A stretch of 22,750 nt of DNA, taken from contig CAZIXE010000059.1 in assembly GCA_964543235.1 (NCBI GenBank), forward strand, positions 1 through 22,750, written 5' to 3'. Below, piece after piece: positions 1-7,850 of this stretch (the first letter of the stretch is position 1; the number at the start of each line of letters is the position of its first letter). Under the pieces are notes generated by a model. It worked only from the letters and a program-made list of their open reading frames with translations. It searched no databases and had not been told where the DNA came from. This DNA comes from JANMMJ01 sp964543235 (GTDB lineage Bacteria; Pseudomonadota; Alphaproteobacteria; Rhizobiales; Aestuariivirgaceae). The translations under genes were made by a program, and so were the position numbers.

Positions 1-855
1 CTAACTGGGAGTTGAGTCGACCGCTCTCGGGTCGATGCCACACTGTTCCTTGATGCGAAGGCATTGCGCCGCGAACACTTCCATGATGCGATCTCCGGCA
101 GCTGCCGATGTTGAAAGTCCGTCCAGGCTCTGAACAGGCCGCACGAGCCTAAGACTATTCGTCAGGAAAATGCCATCGGCCTTCTTCAGTTCATCAGGCT
201 GAATCGGCTGTTCGGTGGCCATTACGTGCCGCCTTATTGTTCCCGGCAAGGCGCCCTCCTCGACCGGCGGTGTTGCGATGTCGTCGCCAAGAACTGCAAA
301 CAGATTGGCAATAGTCGAACAAGCAACGCGACCGCGGCTGTTCAACATGAGGGCATCGCCGGAGCCGGCTGCTTCTGCCTCTCGGGCGGCAATAATGTTA
401 TCAGCATAGCTCGTCAGCTTCAGACGCGATGATGGCGACAACTCATTTCGCCTGGTACTGGACGTCTTCAGCGTAACGGGTTTGTACAATGTTCCAGCTA
501 CCCAGGACGTCATGGTGATCAGCATGATCGCTCGCCCCTGGGCGGCGAGTCCGCGCTGTTCTCCACCTCGCGTCACTGTCATGCGCATGACAGCATTGAC
601 ACCAGAGTGGGCCAGGAGAATCGACGACACCGCTGTGGCAACTTCCGATCCTGAGAGGCCCAGTCCCAGCATTTCAGATGCCGCGAGCAGCCGGTCGACA
701 TGGGCCTGGATGTCGATGGCAATTCCATTGAACACCGCCAGTGTCTCGAATGCGCCGTCGCCGAGCAGATACCCCCGAGCAACGGGACTGATGCCGAACT
801 CAGGAGTGTTTCGGAGGTAGCCATCGTACCAGTACGGCAGCAGCACTCTGTTCAT
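1..855 (-). CDS. pabC: Aminotransferase class IV, probable 4-amino-4-deoxychorismate lyase (PabC-like)
   Basis: A 284-residue PLP enzyme of fold type IV. In the PABA pathway PabC splits aminodeoxychorismate into p-aminobenzoate and pyruvate in the cytoplasm. The sequence shows the class IV N-terminal motif RGYLLGDGAFET (residues 28-38 region), a probable Schiff-base lysine at K146 (SRLKLTSYADN) and the ANLF and GALPGTIR motifs (about 183-186 and 201-208). It is the last gene of a pabB-pabA-pabC operon: its ATG overlaps the pabA stop by 4 bases (852-855), and the stop is at bases 1-3. Oddity: the glutamate that normally precedes the ANLF motif and contacts the PLP ring nitrogen appears to be cysteine (C179, codon TGT). 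The function therefore rests mainly on context. A D-amino-acid or branched-chain aminotransferase is the alternative. Confidence 0.8.
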   Translation of the reverse strand: MNRVLLPYWYDGYLRNTPEFGISPVARGYLLGDGAFETLAVFNGIAIDIQAHVDRLLAASEMLGLGLSGSEVATAVSSILLAHSGVNAVMRMTVTRGGEQRGLAAQGRAIMLITMTSWVAGTLYKPVTLKTSSTRRNELSPSSRLKLTSYADNIIAAREAEAAGSGDALMLNSRGRVACSTIANLFAVLGDDIATPPVEEGALPGTIRRHVMATEQPIQPDELKKADGIFLTNSLRLVRPVQSLDGLSTSAAAGDRIMEVFAAQCLRIKEQCGIDPRAVDSTPS

Positions 856-1412
856 GTCAGGCGAAGGAAGTTGTGCAGCAAGTCGTGACCATGCTCGGTC
901 AAGACCGACTCTGGATGAAACTGAACACCATATGTCGGATCGACTGCGTGCTGCAATCCCATGATCTCGCCATCTTCGGAGCGCGCAGTTATCAATAGCG
1001 GCTCATCGCCGTGAAGCTCTACAATGAGCGAGTGGTAGCGGCCCCCATTGAAATCCTGAGGAATCGTGGCGAATATGCCCTTGCCGCTGTGATGGATTTC
1101 GGATGCTTCGCCGTGCATGGGACGCCTTGCACGCACGACGGCACCGCCAAATGCCTGGCCGATGCACTGGTGACCCAGGCAGATGCCGAGGATCGGAACT
1201 CTGCCTGAGAGCAACTTGATCAGGTCGAGCGAGACACCGGCGTCATCGGGTGTGCATGGACCTGGCGACAGGATCACGCCCCTGGTGCCCAGCGGGATTT
1301 CCGCTGGATCGAATGCGTCGTTTCGGACCACAGAGGCTTCATACCCAAGCTCGCGGACATAGCGCGCGACGTTGTGTACGAAGCTGTCGTAGTTGTCGAC
1401 AATCAAGATCAT
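852..1412 (-). CDS. pabA: Aminodeoxychorismate/anthranilate synthase glutamine amidotransferase subunit
   Basis: A 186-residue class I glutamine amidotransferase that releases ammonia from glutamine for its synthase partner, here presumably PabB encoded just upstream. The start at 1412 gives the family-typical N-terminus MILIVDNYDSFVHN. A longer open frame runs upstream but overlaps pabB and adds unrelated residues, so it was not used. Visible motifs are ILSPGP (oxyanion region), nucleophile C78 in GICLGHQC, and the catalytic pair H166 and E168 in VQFHPES. Length matches the family (about 190). Start and stop both overlap the neighbouring genes by 4 bases (ATGA), which implies translational coupling. 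The same subunit can serve tryptophan synthesis in some bacteria. The pabB neighbour argues for PABA. Confidence 0.93.
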   Translation of the reverse strand: MILIVDNYDSFVHNVARYVRELGYEASVVRNDAFDPAEIPLGTRGVILSPGPCTPDDAGVSLDLIKLLSGRVPILGICLGHQCIGQAFGGAVVRARRPMHGEASEIHHSGKGIFATIPQDFNGGRYHSLIVELHGDEPLLITARSEDGEIMGLQHAVDPTYGVQFHPESVLTEHGHDLLHNFLRLT

Positions 1413-2785
1413 GTCGCACCAAACGCATCCAAAAGGCGCTGTACCTTTGCGATCGTTTCGTCGTATTCGGTCGAGGGATCGGAGCGGGCAGTGATCCCTC
1501 CACCTCCATGAAAGCTTACCTCTCCCTCGTGGAAGGTTACCGTGCGGATAGCAATATTGAGATCCATTCGCCCGTTGAAGCCCATGAAGCCGATTGAGCC
1601 GCAATACACGTCCCTCGGGTGTTGTTCCAGTTCAGCAATGATTTCCATTGCCCGGATCTTCGGGGCGCCGGTTATCGAACCGCCCGGAAAGCATGCGGCG
1701 ACCAGTTCAGTCAATTCCCTGTCGCGAGAGAGCACGCCGGTGACGACCGATACAAGATGATGTACCGAAGCGTACGACTCCAAGCCGCAGAGTACCGGCA
1801 CTTCAACGGAACCTGGCTCGCAAACGCGCGACAGGTCATTGCGCAGAAGATCGACAATCATGATGTTTTCAGCGCGGTCCTTGCGACTGGCCAATAGGTC
1901 AGCCTTGAGGATTGCATCGACGCCGGAATCCTTCACCCGCCGCCGCGTGCCCTTGATGGGCCTCGCTTCCGCGCGCCGGCCATCAAAACTCAGGAGGCGT
2001 TCCGGTGAACTTGAGCAGATCTTCAGCGCTCCAAAGTCAAGATAAGCCGCAAAGGTTGCCGGATTCTGGGACCTCAGGCGCTGATAGAATGCAACCGTGT
2101 CGAATTCCCGCGGAATGGCGGCCGAGAACTTCTGTGAGATGTTGGCCTGAAATATGTCGCCCGCGAGCACATATTCAATAGTACGCCGGACAGCTTGTTC
2201 GTAGGTGATTCTGGTAAAATTCGATTCGAAACGTGCAATGCGGGTGTTGCCGCCGCTTGTCTGTTTGCTTTGCAATGATAATAGATGCGTCATCTCGTCC
2301 AGGCGAGTACGAGCGCGCTCCAGGCGTGGACTTTCGCCGTCAGCGGGATAGCCGGTTGAAATGAGGAACATGCGCCGCTGCACCAGATCGAACGCCACCA
2401 CCACGTCGTAAACGTGCATCTGGAGGGCTGGCACTGTCGGCGCCGGGACCCTGTGTGCCAGGTGTGGTTCGAGCAGCCGACCGAACTCATAGGCAAGGTA
2501 ACCAGCCAAGCCGCCCTGAAACGGGGGCAAGCCCTCGACCTGATTCAATCTCCCCTTGGACAGGACTGCAGCCATGCCAGCCAATGGCTTTGACTCTGTG
2601 GCCAGGATGGTCTCTACCGGGTCAAGCGCGATGTAGGCATAGCGTCCCAGACCTTCGTGCGGCATGGCACTGTCCAGGAAGATGAGGTTCTTCCTGCCCG
2701 CGAGACGCTGAAAAACAAAGGCTGGATCCTCAAATGGCACTTCCCGCCAGATGGGCTGGCGGAGGCCCGTCGTCGTGTGTTTCAT
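1409..2785 (-). CDS. pabB: Aminodeoxychorismate synthase component I
   Basis: A 458-residue chorismate-binding enzyme that aminates chorismate to 4-amino-4-deoxychorismate with ammonia supplied by PabA. It has the N-terminal anthranilate synthase I-like domain (about 10-140) and the chorismate-binding domain (about 195-455). PIKGT (276-280) has the lysine that separates PabB from TrpE, which has PIAGT. PGGSITGAPK (367-376) and GGGGIT (427-432) are further core motifs. The start at 2785 gives MKHTTTG. Longer in-frame starts at 2821 and 2854 exist but would run into the priA promoter region. It is the first gene of pabB-pabA-pabC, transcribed away from priA. No convincing ribosome binding site precedes 2785, while a TATAAT lies 9-15 bases upstream (see separate entry). 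Confidence 0.93.
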   Translation of the reverse strand: MKHTTTGLRQPIWREVPFEDPAFVFQRLAGRKNLIFLDSAMPHEGLGRYAYIALDPVETILATESKPLAGMAAVLSKGRLNQVEGLPPFQGGLAGYLAYEFGRLLEPHLAHRVPAPTVPALQMHVYDVVVAFDLVQRRMFLISTGYPADGESPRLERARTRLDEMTHLLSLQSKQTSGGNTRIARFESNFTRITYEQAVRRTIEYVLAGDIFQANISQKFSAAIPREFDTVAFYQRLRSQNPATFAAYLDFGALKICSSSPERLLSFDGRRAEARPIKGTRRRVKDSGVDAILKADLLASRKDRAENIMIVDLLRNDLSRVCEPGSVEVPVLCGLESYASVHHLVSVVTGVLSRDRELTELVAACFPGGSITGAPKIRAMEIIAELEQHPRDVYCGSIGFMGFNGRMDLNIAIRTVTFHEGEVSFHGGGGITARSDPSTEYDETIAKVQRLLDAFGAT

Positions 2786-2794
2786 GCTTGCCAA

Positions 2795-2800
2795 ATTATA
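2795..2800 (-). promoter_or_regulatory. Candidate -10 element (TATAAT) of pabB
   Basis: On the minus strand this hexamer reads TATAAT, 9 bases upstream of the chosen pabB ATG. No good -35 at 17 bases is seen (CAATGA occupies that place). If used, transcription would start only about 3 bases before the ATG, giving a near-leaderless message, which would fit the missing Shine-Dalgarno sequence. Confidence 0.3.
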
Positions 2801-2863
2801 GGAGGGTTCGCCCAGTTTCATTGTGAACTTGTGTCGCGGCCACAGCTGGCGCAAGGACTTTGC

Positions 2864-5035
2864 ATGGCAATTGATTCACCCGTCGCCGCAGATGTGCTGC
2901 TACCGCTCGCACTTCCCACCAGTCTTACCTACGCGGTTCCAATTGGGATGCATGTGAGGGCCGGCAGCTATGTGGTCGCCCCGTTGGGCAACCGCACAAG
3001 GGTTGGTGTTGTATGGTCCTTGCGAACGGAATCCTATTTCGACAAGGCGTTGCGTCCACTGGAAAGCGTGTTGGATGCGCCGCCAATGGAAGAAGTGCAC
3101 CGACGTTTTGTCGACTGGGTATCTACTTACTATGTCACGCCTCCTGGTAGCATCTTGAGACTGGTGCTTCGGTCACCATCGGCTCTTGGACCCATCAAGG
3201 AGCTGATGGCCTACCGGTTTACCGGAACGGTCCCTCTACGGCTTACCGCTGCACGCAAGCGGCTCCTCGATTGCGCGGCAAATTTGCCTCCCCTGAGCAT
3301 GGCGGAGCTCGCAGAACTTGCGGGCGTAAGTGCATCGGTAGTTGCTGGCCTTGTCAGGGATGGCGCACTTGAAGCGCAGTCGATTCCCGCTCTGCGTCCT
3401 TTCGCGCAGCCAGATCCATATTCTAAAGGGCTCAGGCTGTCGCCGGCGCAGGAGACTGCGGCCTCGAAACTCAAGACCATCGTGGGGCAATCGCAGGCGA
3501 GCGTCACGCTCCTCGACGGTGTGACAGGTTCCGGCAAGACGGAGGTCTACCTTGAGGCGATGGCCACGGTTCTGGAAAAGGGTCTACAGGCCTTGCTCAT
3601 GTTGCCCGAGATCGCGCTGACAAGGACTTTTCTTTCTAGAGTCGAGAGGCGCTTTGGGGTTGAGCCGGCCCTATGGCATTCGGATGTGAGGCCACGAGAG
3701 CGAGAGCGCGTATGGCGTGGTGTGGCAAATGGCCAGGCGCGTATCGTGATTGGTGCCCGCTCCGCGTTATTTCTGCCTTGGCAGAACCTGGGTTTGATCG
3801 TTGTCGATGAAGAGCATGAGAGTGCCTACAAACAGGAAGATGGGATTGCTTACCACGCCAGAGATATGGCTGTGGTCTATGGCCAGCTTGGCCGGTTCCC
3901 CGTGGTTCTATCCTCGGCTACACCATCCATCGAGACACTGTTTAACGTCGCCCGCGGGCGCTACAACCGCGTTGAACTGAGCCGTCGGCATAACCAGGCG
4001 GACCTTCCCGAGACGACCTTGATTGATATGCGAACCGCGGAGGTCGCACCCAAGTGCTGGCTCTCCAATCCCTTGATCGAGGCAACACGGGCCACACTCG
4101 ACGCAGGGGAGCAGGTCCTGTTATTCCTCAACCGGCGTGGATATGCGCCGCTGACGCTTTGCCGGGCTTGCGGGCACCAGCTCAGCTGCCCGAACTGTTC
4201 TGCGTCGCTCGTTGAGCATCGCTTCAAAAAGCAGCTGATGTGCCATCACTGCGGCCACTGTGAACCGCAACGCAACGCCTGCCCAAGGTGTGGATCCGAG
4301 AACAAACTGGTGCCATGCGGGCCGGGTATCGAAAGGCTTGCTGAAGAGGCGTCGGCAACATTTCCCGAAGCCCGTGTTGCCATATTATCCAGTGATTTGT
4401 CTCGCGGGACCATGTTGAAGGAAATGCTCGCAGCCATTGAATCCGGCGCCTGCAATCTCATCATTGGAACGCAGCTGGTCGCCAAGGGCCATCACTTTCC
4501 TGGCCTCACACTCGTCGGAGTCGTTGATGCCGATCTGGCGCTCGAGAGTTCAGATCCCCGTGGCGGCGAGCGAACGTGGCAACTTATGGCCCAGGTCGCT
4601 GGACGCGCGGGACGCGGCGACCGGCCAGGAAAAGCGCTGGTACAGACTTACATGCCGGATCATCCGCTCATGTCAGCTCTGCAGCGCGGCGATACACAGG
4701 GCTTTCTTGCTCAGGAGATGAAGATGAGGGAATCCTCCCGACTGCCGCCCTACACTCGACTTGCAGCTGTTGTCGTCTCAGGGACGGACAGTGCTGACGT
4801 AGAACGCTTGTGCAGGCAAATGAAGTCAATTGCCCCGTGTGCCGAGAATATCGAGCTGCTTGGTCCAGCAACTGCACCTCTTCAAATTGCCCGCGGACGG
4901 CACCGTTGGCGGTTTCTGGTGAAAGCAGACCGCCATGCGGACGTGCAAGCCTTTCTCAGACAGTGGTTGACTCGCGTTAAGACCACAGGTTCGTTGCGCG
5001 TCGATATCGACGTTGATCCCTACAACTTTCTTTAG
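2864..5035 (+). CDS. priA: Primosomal protein N' (replication restart helicase PriA)
   Basis: A 723-residue superfamily 2 DNA helicase that recognises stalled forks and reloads the replisome. The start at 2864 is preceded by AAGGA with 6-base spacing and gives a normal PriA N-terminus; the longer open frame overlaps pabB. Domains in order are the 3'-DNA-binding domain (about 5-105), a winged-helix region (about 125-180), helicase lobe 1 with Walker A GVTGSGKT (219-226) and DEEH (315-318), a zinc-binding insert with eight cysteines in CxxC pairs (C433/436, C442/445, C460/463, C473/476), lobe 2 with GTQLVAKGHHFP (535-546) and QVAGRAGR (577-584), and a C-terminal domain ending DVDPYNFL. All key motifs are intact. 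It converges on the SDR gene with the stops overlapping by 4 bases. Rhizobial genomes normally carry priA elsewhere; whether this is the only copy cannot be seen. Confidence 0.96.
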   Translation: MAIDSPVAADVLLPLALPTSLTYAVPIGMHVRAGSYVVAPLGNRTRVGVVWSLRTESYFDKALRPLESVLDAPPMEEVHRRFVDWVSTYYVTPPGSILRLVLRSPSALGPIKELMAYRFTGTVPLRLTAARKRLLDCAANLPPLSMAELAELAGVSASVVAGLVRDGALEAQSIPALRPFAQPDPYSKGLRLSPAQETAASKLKTIVGQSQASVTLLDGVTGSGKTEVYLEAMATVLEKGLQALLMLPEIALTRTFLSRVERRFGVEPALWHSDVRPRERERVWRGVANGQARIVIGARSALFLPWQNLGLIVVDEEHESAYKQEDGIAYHARDMAVVYGQLGRFPVVLSSATPSIETLFNVARGRYNRVELSRRHNQADLPETTLIDMRTAEVAPKCWLSNPLIEATRATLDAGEQVLLFLNRRGYAPLTLCRACGHQLSCPNCSASLVEHRFKKQLMCHHCGHCEPQRNACPRCGSENKLVPCGPGIERLAEEASATFPEARVAILSSDLSRGTMLKEMLAAIESGACNLIIGTQLVAKGHHFPGLTLVGVVDADLALESSDPRGGERTWQLMAQVAGRAGRGDRPGKALVQTYMPDHPLMSALQRGDTQGFLAQEMKMRESSRLPPYTRLAAVVVSGTDSADVERLCRQMKSIAPCAENIELLGPATAPLQIARGRHRWRFLVKADRHADVQAFLRQWLTRVKTTGSLRVDIDVDPYNFL

Positions 5036-5826
5036 CGGGGGAAATCCGGCAGTAGTGCAGGGTGCTGATCGAAGACGCCGACTGGCATCTGCTCATGATC
5101 GATGATTGCACCGGTCATCATTGCAGCAGCGGGCGATGCGAGGAAGGCGATGACCTCTGCCACATCGCGCGCGGTCGGCAGTCGTCCAAAGGGCATACGC
5201 GCGCCAACAAGCTCGGCCCAGTTCTCCGGCATCTTATGAAATGTCGTTTGGGTTGCGTGCTCACCTTCAGTAAGCGTCCATCCAAGATTGATGCCAAACA
5301 CGCGAATCCCGTGCCGCTTCCAGGTATTGGCGCCGGACTTTGTCAGAACATTCAAGGCGGCCTTCGAGGCCGAATAGGTGGTCAAGTTGGGCGGGCCGCC
5401 ATAGGCCAGCATGCTGGAAATGTTGACGATCACGCCTGCCTGGCGTTTCTTCATCTCGATTGCAGCCCACTGCATCATGAAAAGCGGCGCCTTGACGTTG
5501 ACATCGAAAATCCGTGCGAATGCCTCGGGGGAAGTGTCATCAATGCCACAGCGTTCGGTGCTACCGGCAGCATTCAGCAACAAATCGATCCGGCCGAAAG
5601 AGGAAACCGCGGCGGTGACAGCGCGTCCAGGGGTCTCTTCATCACGAAGGTCCGCCTCCAGTACGCCAACCTCCATTCCGAGGTGCGCCAGTTCGTCGCT
5701 GACCTGGGCCAGGCCATTACAGTTGCGGTCTACCAGCAGAAACTGCCGGTAATCGTCGCTGGCAAGGCGATGAGCCGCCGCCGCCCCCAGCCCCTGTGAA
5801 GCCCCGGTTATGAGGGCAACTTTCAT
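5032..5826 (-). CDS. SDR-family NAD(P)-dependent oxidoreductase
   Basis: A 264-residue classical short-chain dehydrogenase that interconverts an alcohol and a ketone in the cytoplasm. The Rossmann motif is TGASQGLG (7-14), NAAG is at about 85-88, the structural asparagine is N110, and the catalytic residues are S137/S138 with YSASK (Y151, K155). It is the last gene of the CUT1 transporter operon, overlapping the upstream dehydrogenase by an ATGA (5823-5826). This points to oxidation of a hydroxyl of an imported sugar or sugar acid, or a later intermediate. The C-terminal part (MPFGRLPTARDVAEVIAFLASP) has the usual SDR substrate-loop and helix pattern, and the tail after residue 240 lacks the common VDGG ending (here IIDHEQMPVG). 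The substrate cannot be assigned. Confidence 0.9.
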   Translation of the reverse strand: MKVALITGASQGLGAAAAHRLASDDYRQFLLVDRNCNGLAQVSDELAHLGMEVGVLEADLRDEETPGRAVTAAVSSFGRIDLLLNAAGSTERCGIDDTSPEAFARIFDVNVKAPLFMMQWAAIEMKKRQAGVIVNISSMLAYGGPPNLTTYSASKAALNVLTKSGANTWKRHGIRVFGINLGWTLTEGEHATQTTFHKMPENWAELVGARMPFGRLPTARDVAEVIAFLASPAAAMMTGAIIDHEQMPVGVFDQHPALLPDFPR

Positions 5827-6770
5827 TTCCCGAACCTTGCTGCCGCATGCCGCTTGTGACTGGCCAATGCCATCATCCGGCTGTCGCGCCAGCGTGTTTC
5901 TTCTTCCAGCCGGTCAAGAGGTACTTGTTTGCGCCGATCCCTCTGCAGAGTGTCAGCGATGGTATCTGGCCAAGCTTCCTGACGGCACATGTCCTCACCG
6001 AGGCGGCGGATCCCGGCTCCATACCGGTTCAGGTAGTCTTTCGTCCCGCCAGGCGCATTGAGATCGATCGTCTCCAGCGGACCCATGAAGGCCCAGCGCA
6101 AGGCGAGACCGCTCTTGACAGTTTCATCTAGGTCGGCCGGTGATACGTAGCCCCCTGCCACAAGCCGAAAGGCCTCGTTCAGCAGGGCGTGTTGCAGTCT
6201 GTTCAGCACGAAACCATCAATCTCCCGTTTGACCACAATGGGAATCTGGCCGCCCGTGATCAGGAGTTGCCGGGTGCGCTCGAGGGTCTCGGGATAGGTG
6301 AATGGTGCGGCACAGAGTTCGACGACGGGGGCCAGATGCGGAGGATTCATCGGGTGTGCAACCAGACAACGATGCTTCCCTGAGAGCTCTTCATAGAGCA
6401 AGGACGGAATGAAGGTGGATGTTGAACTCGCGATGATGGCATTCATCGGCGCGAGACGGTCGACTTCGGCGAGCACCCTCCTCTTGATCTCAAGATCCTC
6501 TGCTACAGATTCCTGGACAAAATCGACGCTCTTGAGTGCTTCATCAAGCGAATCTACCGCTCGGATAAAAGAACAAAGCCACTGCGGCTCAGCAAGCAAT
6601 CCCTCTTCGGCCAGCGATCGCATGGCCGCAGAAATCCATACGAGCGCCTTTTCAGCCTGTTCCGGCTCCTTATCATAGATTAGGACTTCGCAGCCGGCGC
6701 GAGCGAATACGATGGACCACGATTTGCCGACAAGACCGGTACCGACAACCGCCACTCGCTGTCTAGGCAT
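5823..6770 (-). CDS. 3-hydroxyacyl-CoA dehydrogenase-family oxidoreductase, lambda-crystallin / L-gulonate 3-dehydrogenase-like
   Basis: A 315-residue NAD-dependent dehydrogenase with an N-terminal Rossmann fold (VVGTGLVG, 8-15) and the two C-terminal helical parts of the HAD family. Catalytic positions are conserved: serine/threonine in SSTST (115-119), H139 in AHPMNPP, E151 in VVELC and N190 in DGFVLNRLQ. The AHPMNPPHLAPVVEL stretch, the MGPLETIDLNAPGG stretch (229-242) and the single-copy length resemble the CRYL1/L-gulonate 3-dehydrogenase branch more than fatty-acid FadB or PaaH enzymes. Such enzymes oxidise a beta-hydroxyl of a sugar acid to a 3-keto acid. It sits 5 bases after the transporter ATPase and overlaps the SDR gene by 4 bases, so it is co-transcribed with sugar uptake. 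L-carnitine dehydrogenase is an alternative family member but fits the sugar context less well. Confidence 0.82.
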   Translation of the reverse strand: MPRQRVAVVGTGLVGKSWSIVFARAGCEVLIYDKEPEQAEKALVWISAAMRSLAEEGLLAEPQWLCSFIRAVDSLDEALKSVDFVQESVAEDLEIKRRVLAEVDRLAPMNAIIASSTSTFIPSLLYEELSGKHRCLVAHPMNPPHLAPVVELCAAPFTYPETLERTRQLLITGGQIPIVVKREIDGFVLNRLQHALLNEAFRLVAGGYVSPADLDETVKSGLALRWAFMGPLETIDLNAPGGTKDYLNRYGAGIRRLGEDMCRQEAWPDTIADTLQRDRRKQVPLDRLEEETRWRDSRMMALASHKRHAAARFGK

Positions 6771-6775
6771 TGGAA

Positions 6776-7846
6776 CTAGCGGACCCGTGCGCCGCTCTCG
6801 CCGTTGAAAACAAACAGACGATTCTTGTCCAGCGTGATTCCGACGATTTCACCGACATTGGCAGTGAAGTCCTTTGGCGCCTTGACGGTCAATGTGCCAC
6901 CTGCTGCCTTTACCGTTACTAGTGTGTGGTCGCCGATCAGCTCGGTGGCGTATGTTTCACCCTTGATAAGTGATTTCGCTTGTCTCGTGACCGCGCAGTC
7001 CTCCGGTCTTACGCCTAGGACAGCGCTGGGAAGCCGCCCGCCGACATTGACAGGAATCTTGGCCCCTTCTGCCTGGAAGATTGTGCCATCGAGGCTGCCA
7101 TTGATGATATTCATTGGTGGCGACCCGATGAACTGCGCGACAAAAAGATTTGCCGGATCATTATAGATCTTGGCGGGAGTATCAAGTTGCTGAAGGACGC
7201 CTCGCTCAAGTATGGCCACGCGATGGGCAAGCGTCATTGCCTCAATCTGGTCGTGGGTTACGTAGATCGTTGTAATACCAAGCGTCTGCTGCATGTGCTT
7301 CAGTTCGGCTCTCATGTGACCACGGAGCTTGGCATCGAGATTAGAAAGCGGCTCATCCATGAGGAACACCGATGGCCTGCGGATGATGGCACGGGCCAGT
7401 GCTACGCGCTGGCGCTGACCACCGGAGAGCTCGCGCGGATAGCGCTCGAGCAAGTGCTCAAGCTGTACTTGCTCCGCTGCCTCACGGATGGCAGCTTCCA
7501 TGTCGGCCTGCGGCACTTTTCGCACTTTCAACGGAAAGCCTATGTTCTCTGCCACCGTCTTATGCGGATAGAGAGCGTATGACTGGAACACCATAGAGAT
7601 GTCCCGGTACTTTGGCAGGATGTTGGTGACATCACGGTCGCCAATGAGGACGCGGCCGCCGGTCGCTGTTTCAAGCCCAGACAGGATGCGAAGGGCCGTG
7701 GTCTTGCCGGAACCCGACGCACCAAGCAGCACCAAGAACTCCCCCGGTGCGATGTCGAGGTCGAATTCCTCCAGTACCTTAACGGCGCCGAAGTACTTCT
7801 GCACCTTATCAAACCTGACAGGAACTCTCGGATTGACGCTTGCCAT
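6776..7846 (-). CDS. CUT1-type sugar ABC transporter ATP-binding protein (UgpC/MalK-like)
   Basis: A 356-residue ATPase that powers the CUT1 importer on the cytoplasmic membrane face. Walker A GASGSGKT is at 42-49, the Q-loop glutamine at Q88, the ABC signature LSGGQ at 140-144, Walker B FLMDEP at 161-166 and the switch histidine at H198. A TOBE-type regulatory domain occupies about 240-350, as in MalK/UgpC. Length is normal. The ribosome binding site AAGGG lies 9 bases ahead of the ATG. It follows the MalG-like permease with a 4-base gap and precedes the CRYL1-like gene by 5 bases. UgpC is the usual automatic name for such proteins, but nothing here suggests glycerol phosphate. Confidence 0.94.
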   Translation of the reverse strand: MASVNPRVPVRFDKVQKYFGAVKVLEEFDLDIAPGEFLVLLGASGSGKTTALRILSGLETATGGRVLIGDRDVTNILPKYRDISMVFQSYALYPHKTVAENIGFPLKVRKVPQADMEAAIREAAEQVQLEHLLERYPRELSGGQRQRVALARAIIRRPSVFLMDEPLSNLDAKLRGHMRAELKHMQQTLGITTIYVTHDQIEAMTLAHRVAILERGVLQQLDTPAKIYNDPANLFVAQFIGSPPMNIINGSLDGTIFQAEGAKIPVNVGGRLPSAVLGVRPEDCAVTRQAKSLIKGETYATELIGDHTLVTVKAAGGTLTVKAPKDFTANVGEIVGITLDKNRLFVFNGESGARVR

Positions 7847-7850
7847 TCAA

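Noticed and set aside
1413..1604. N-terminal extension of pabA
   Set aside because: The extension is the pabB 3' end read in another frame; the true N-terminus MILIVDNYDSF begins at 1412.
2800..2806. AGGAGGG as a priA ribosome binding site
   Set aside because: No in-frame start lies at a suitable distance. AAGGA before 2864 fits better.
5062..5799. 245-codon open frame on the plus strand
   Set aside because: Antisense to the SDR gene, which has the full catalytic set.
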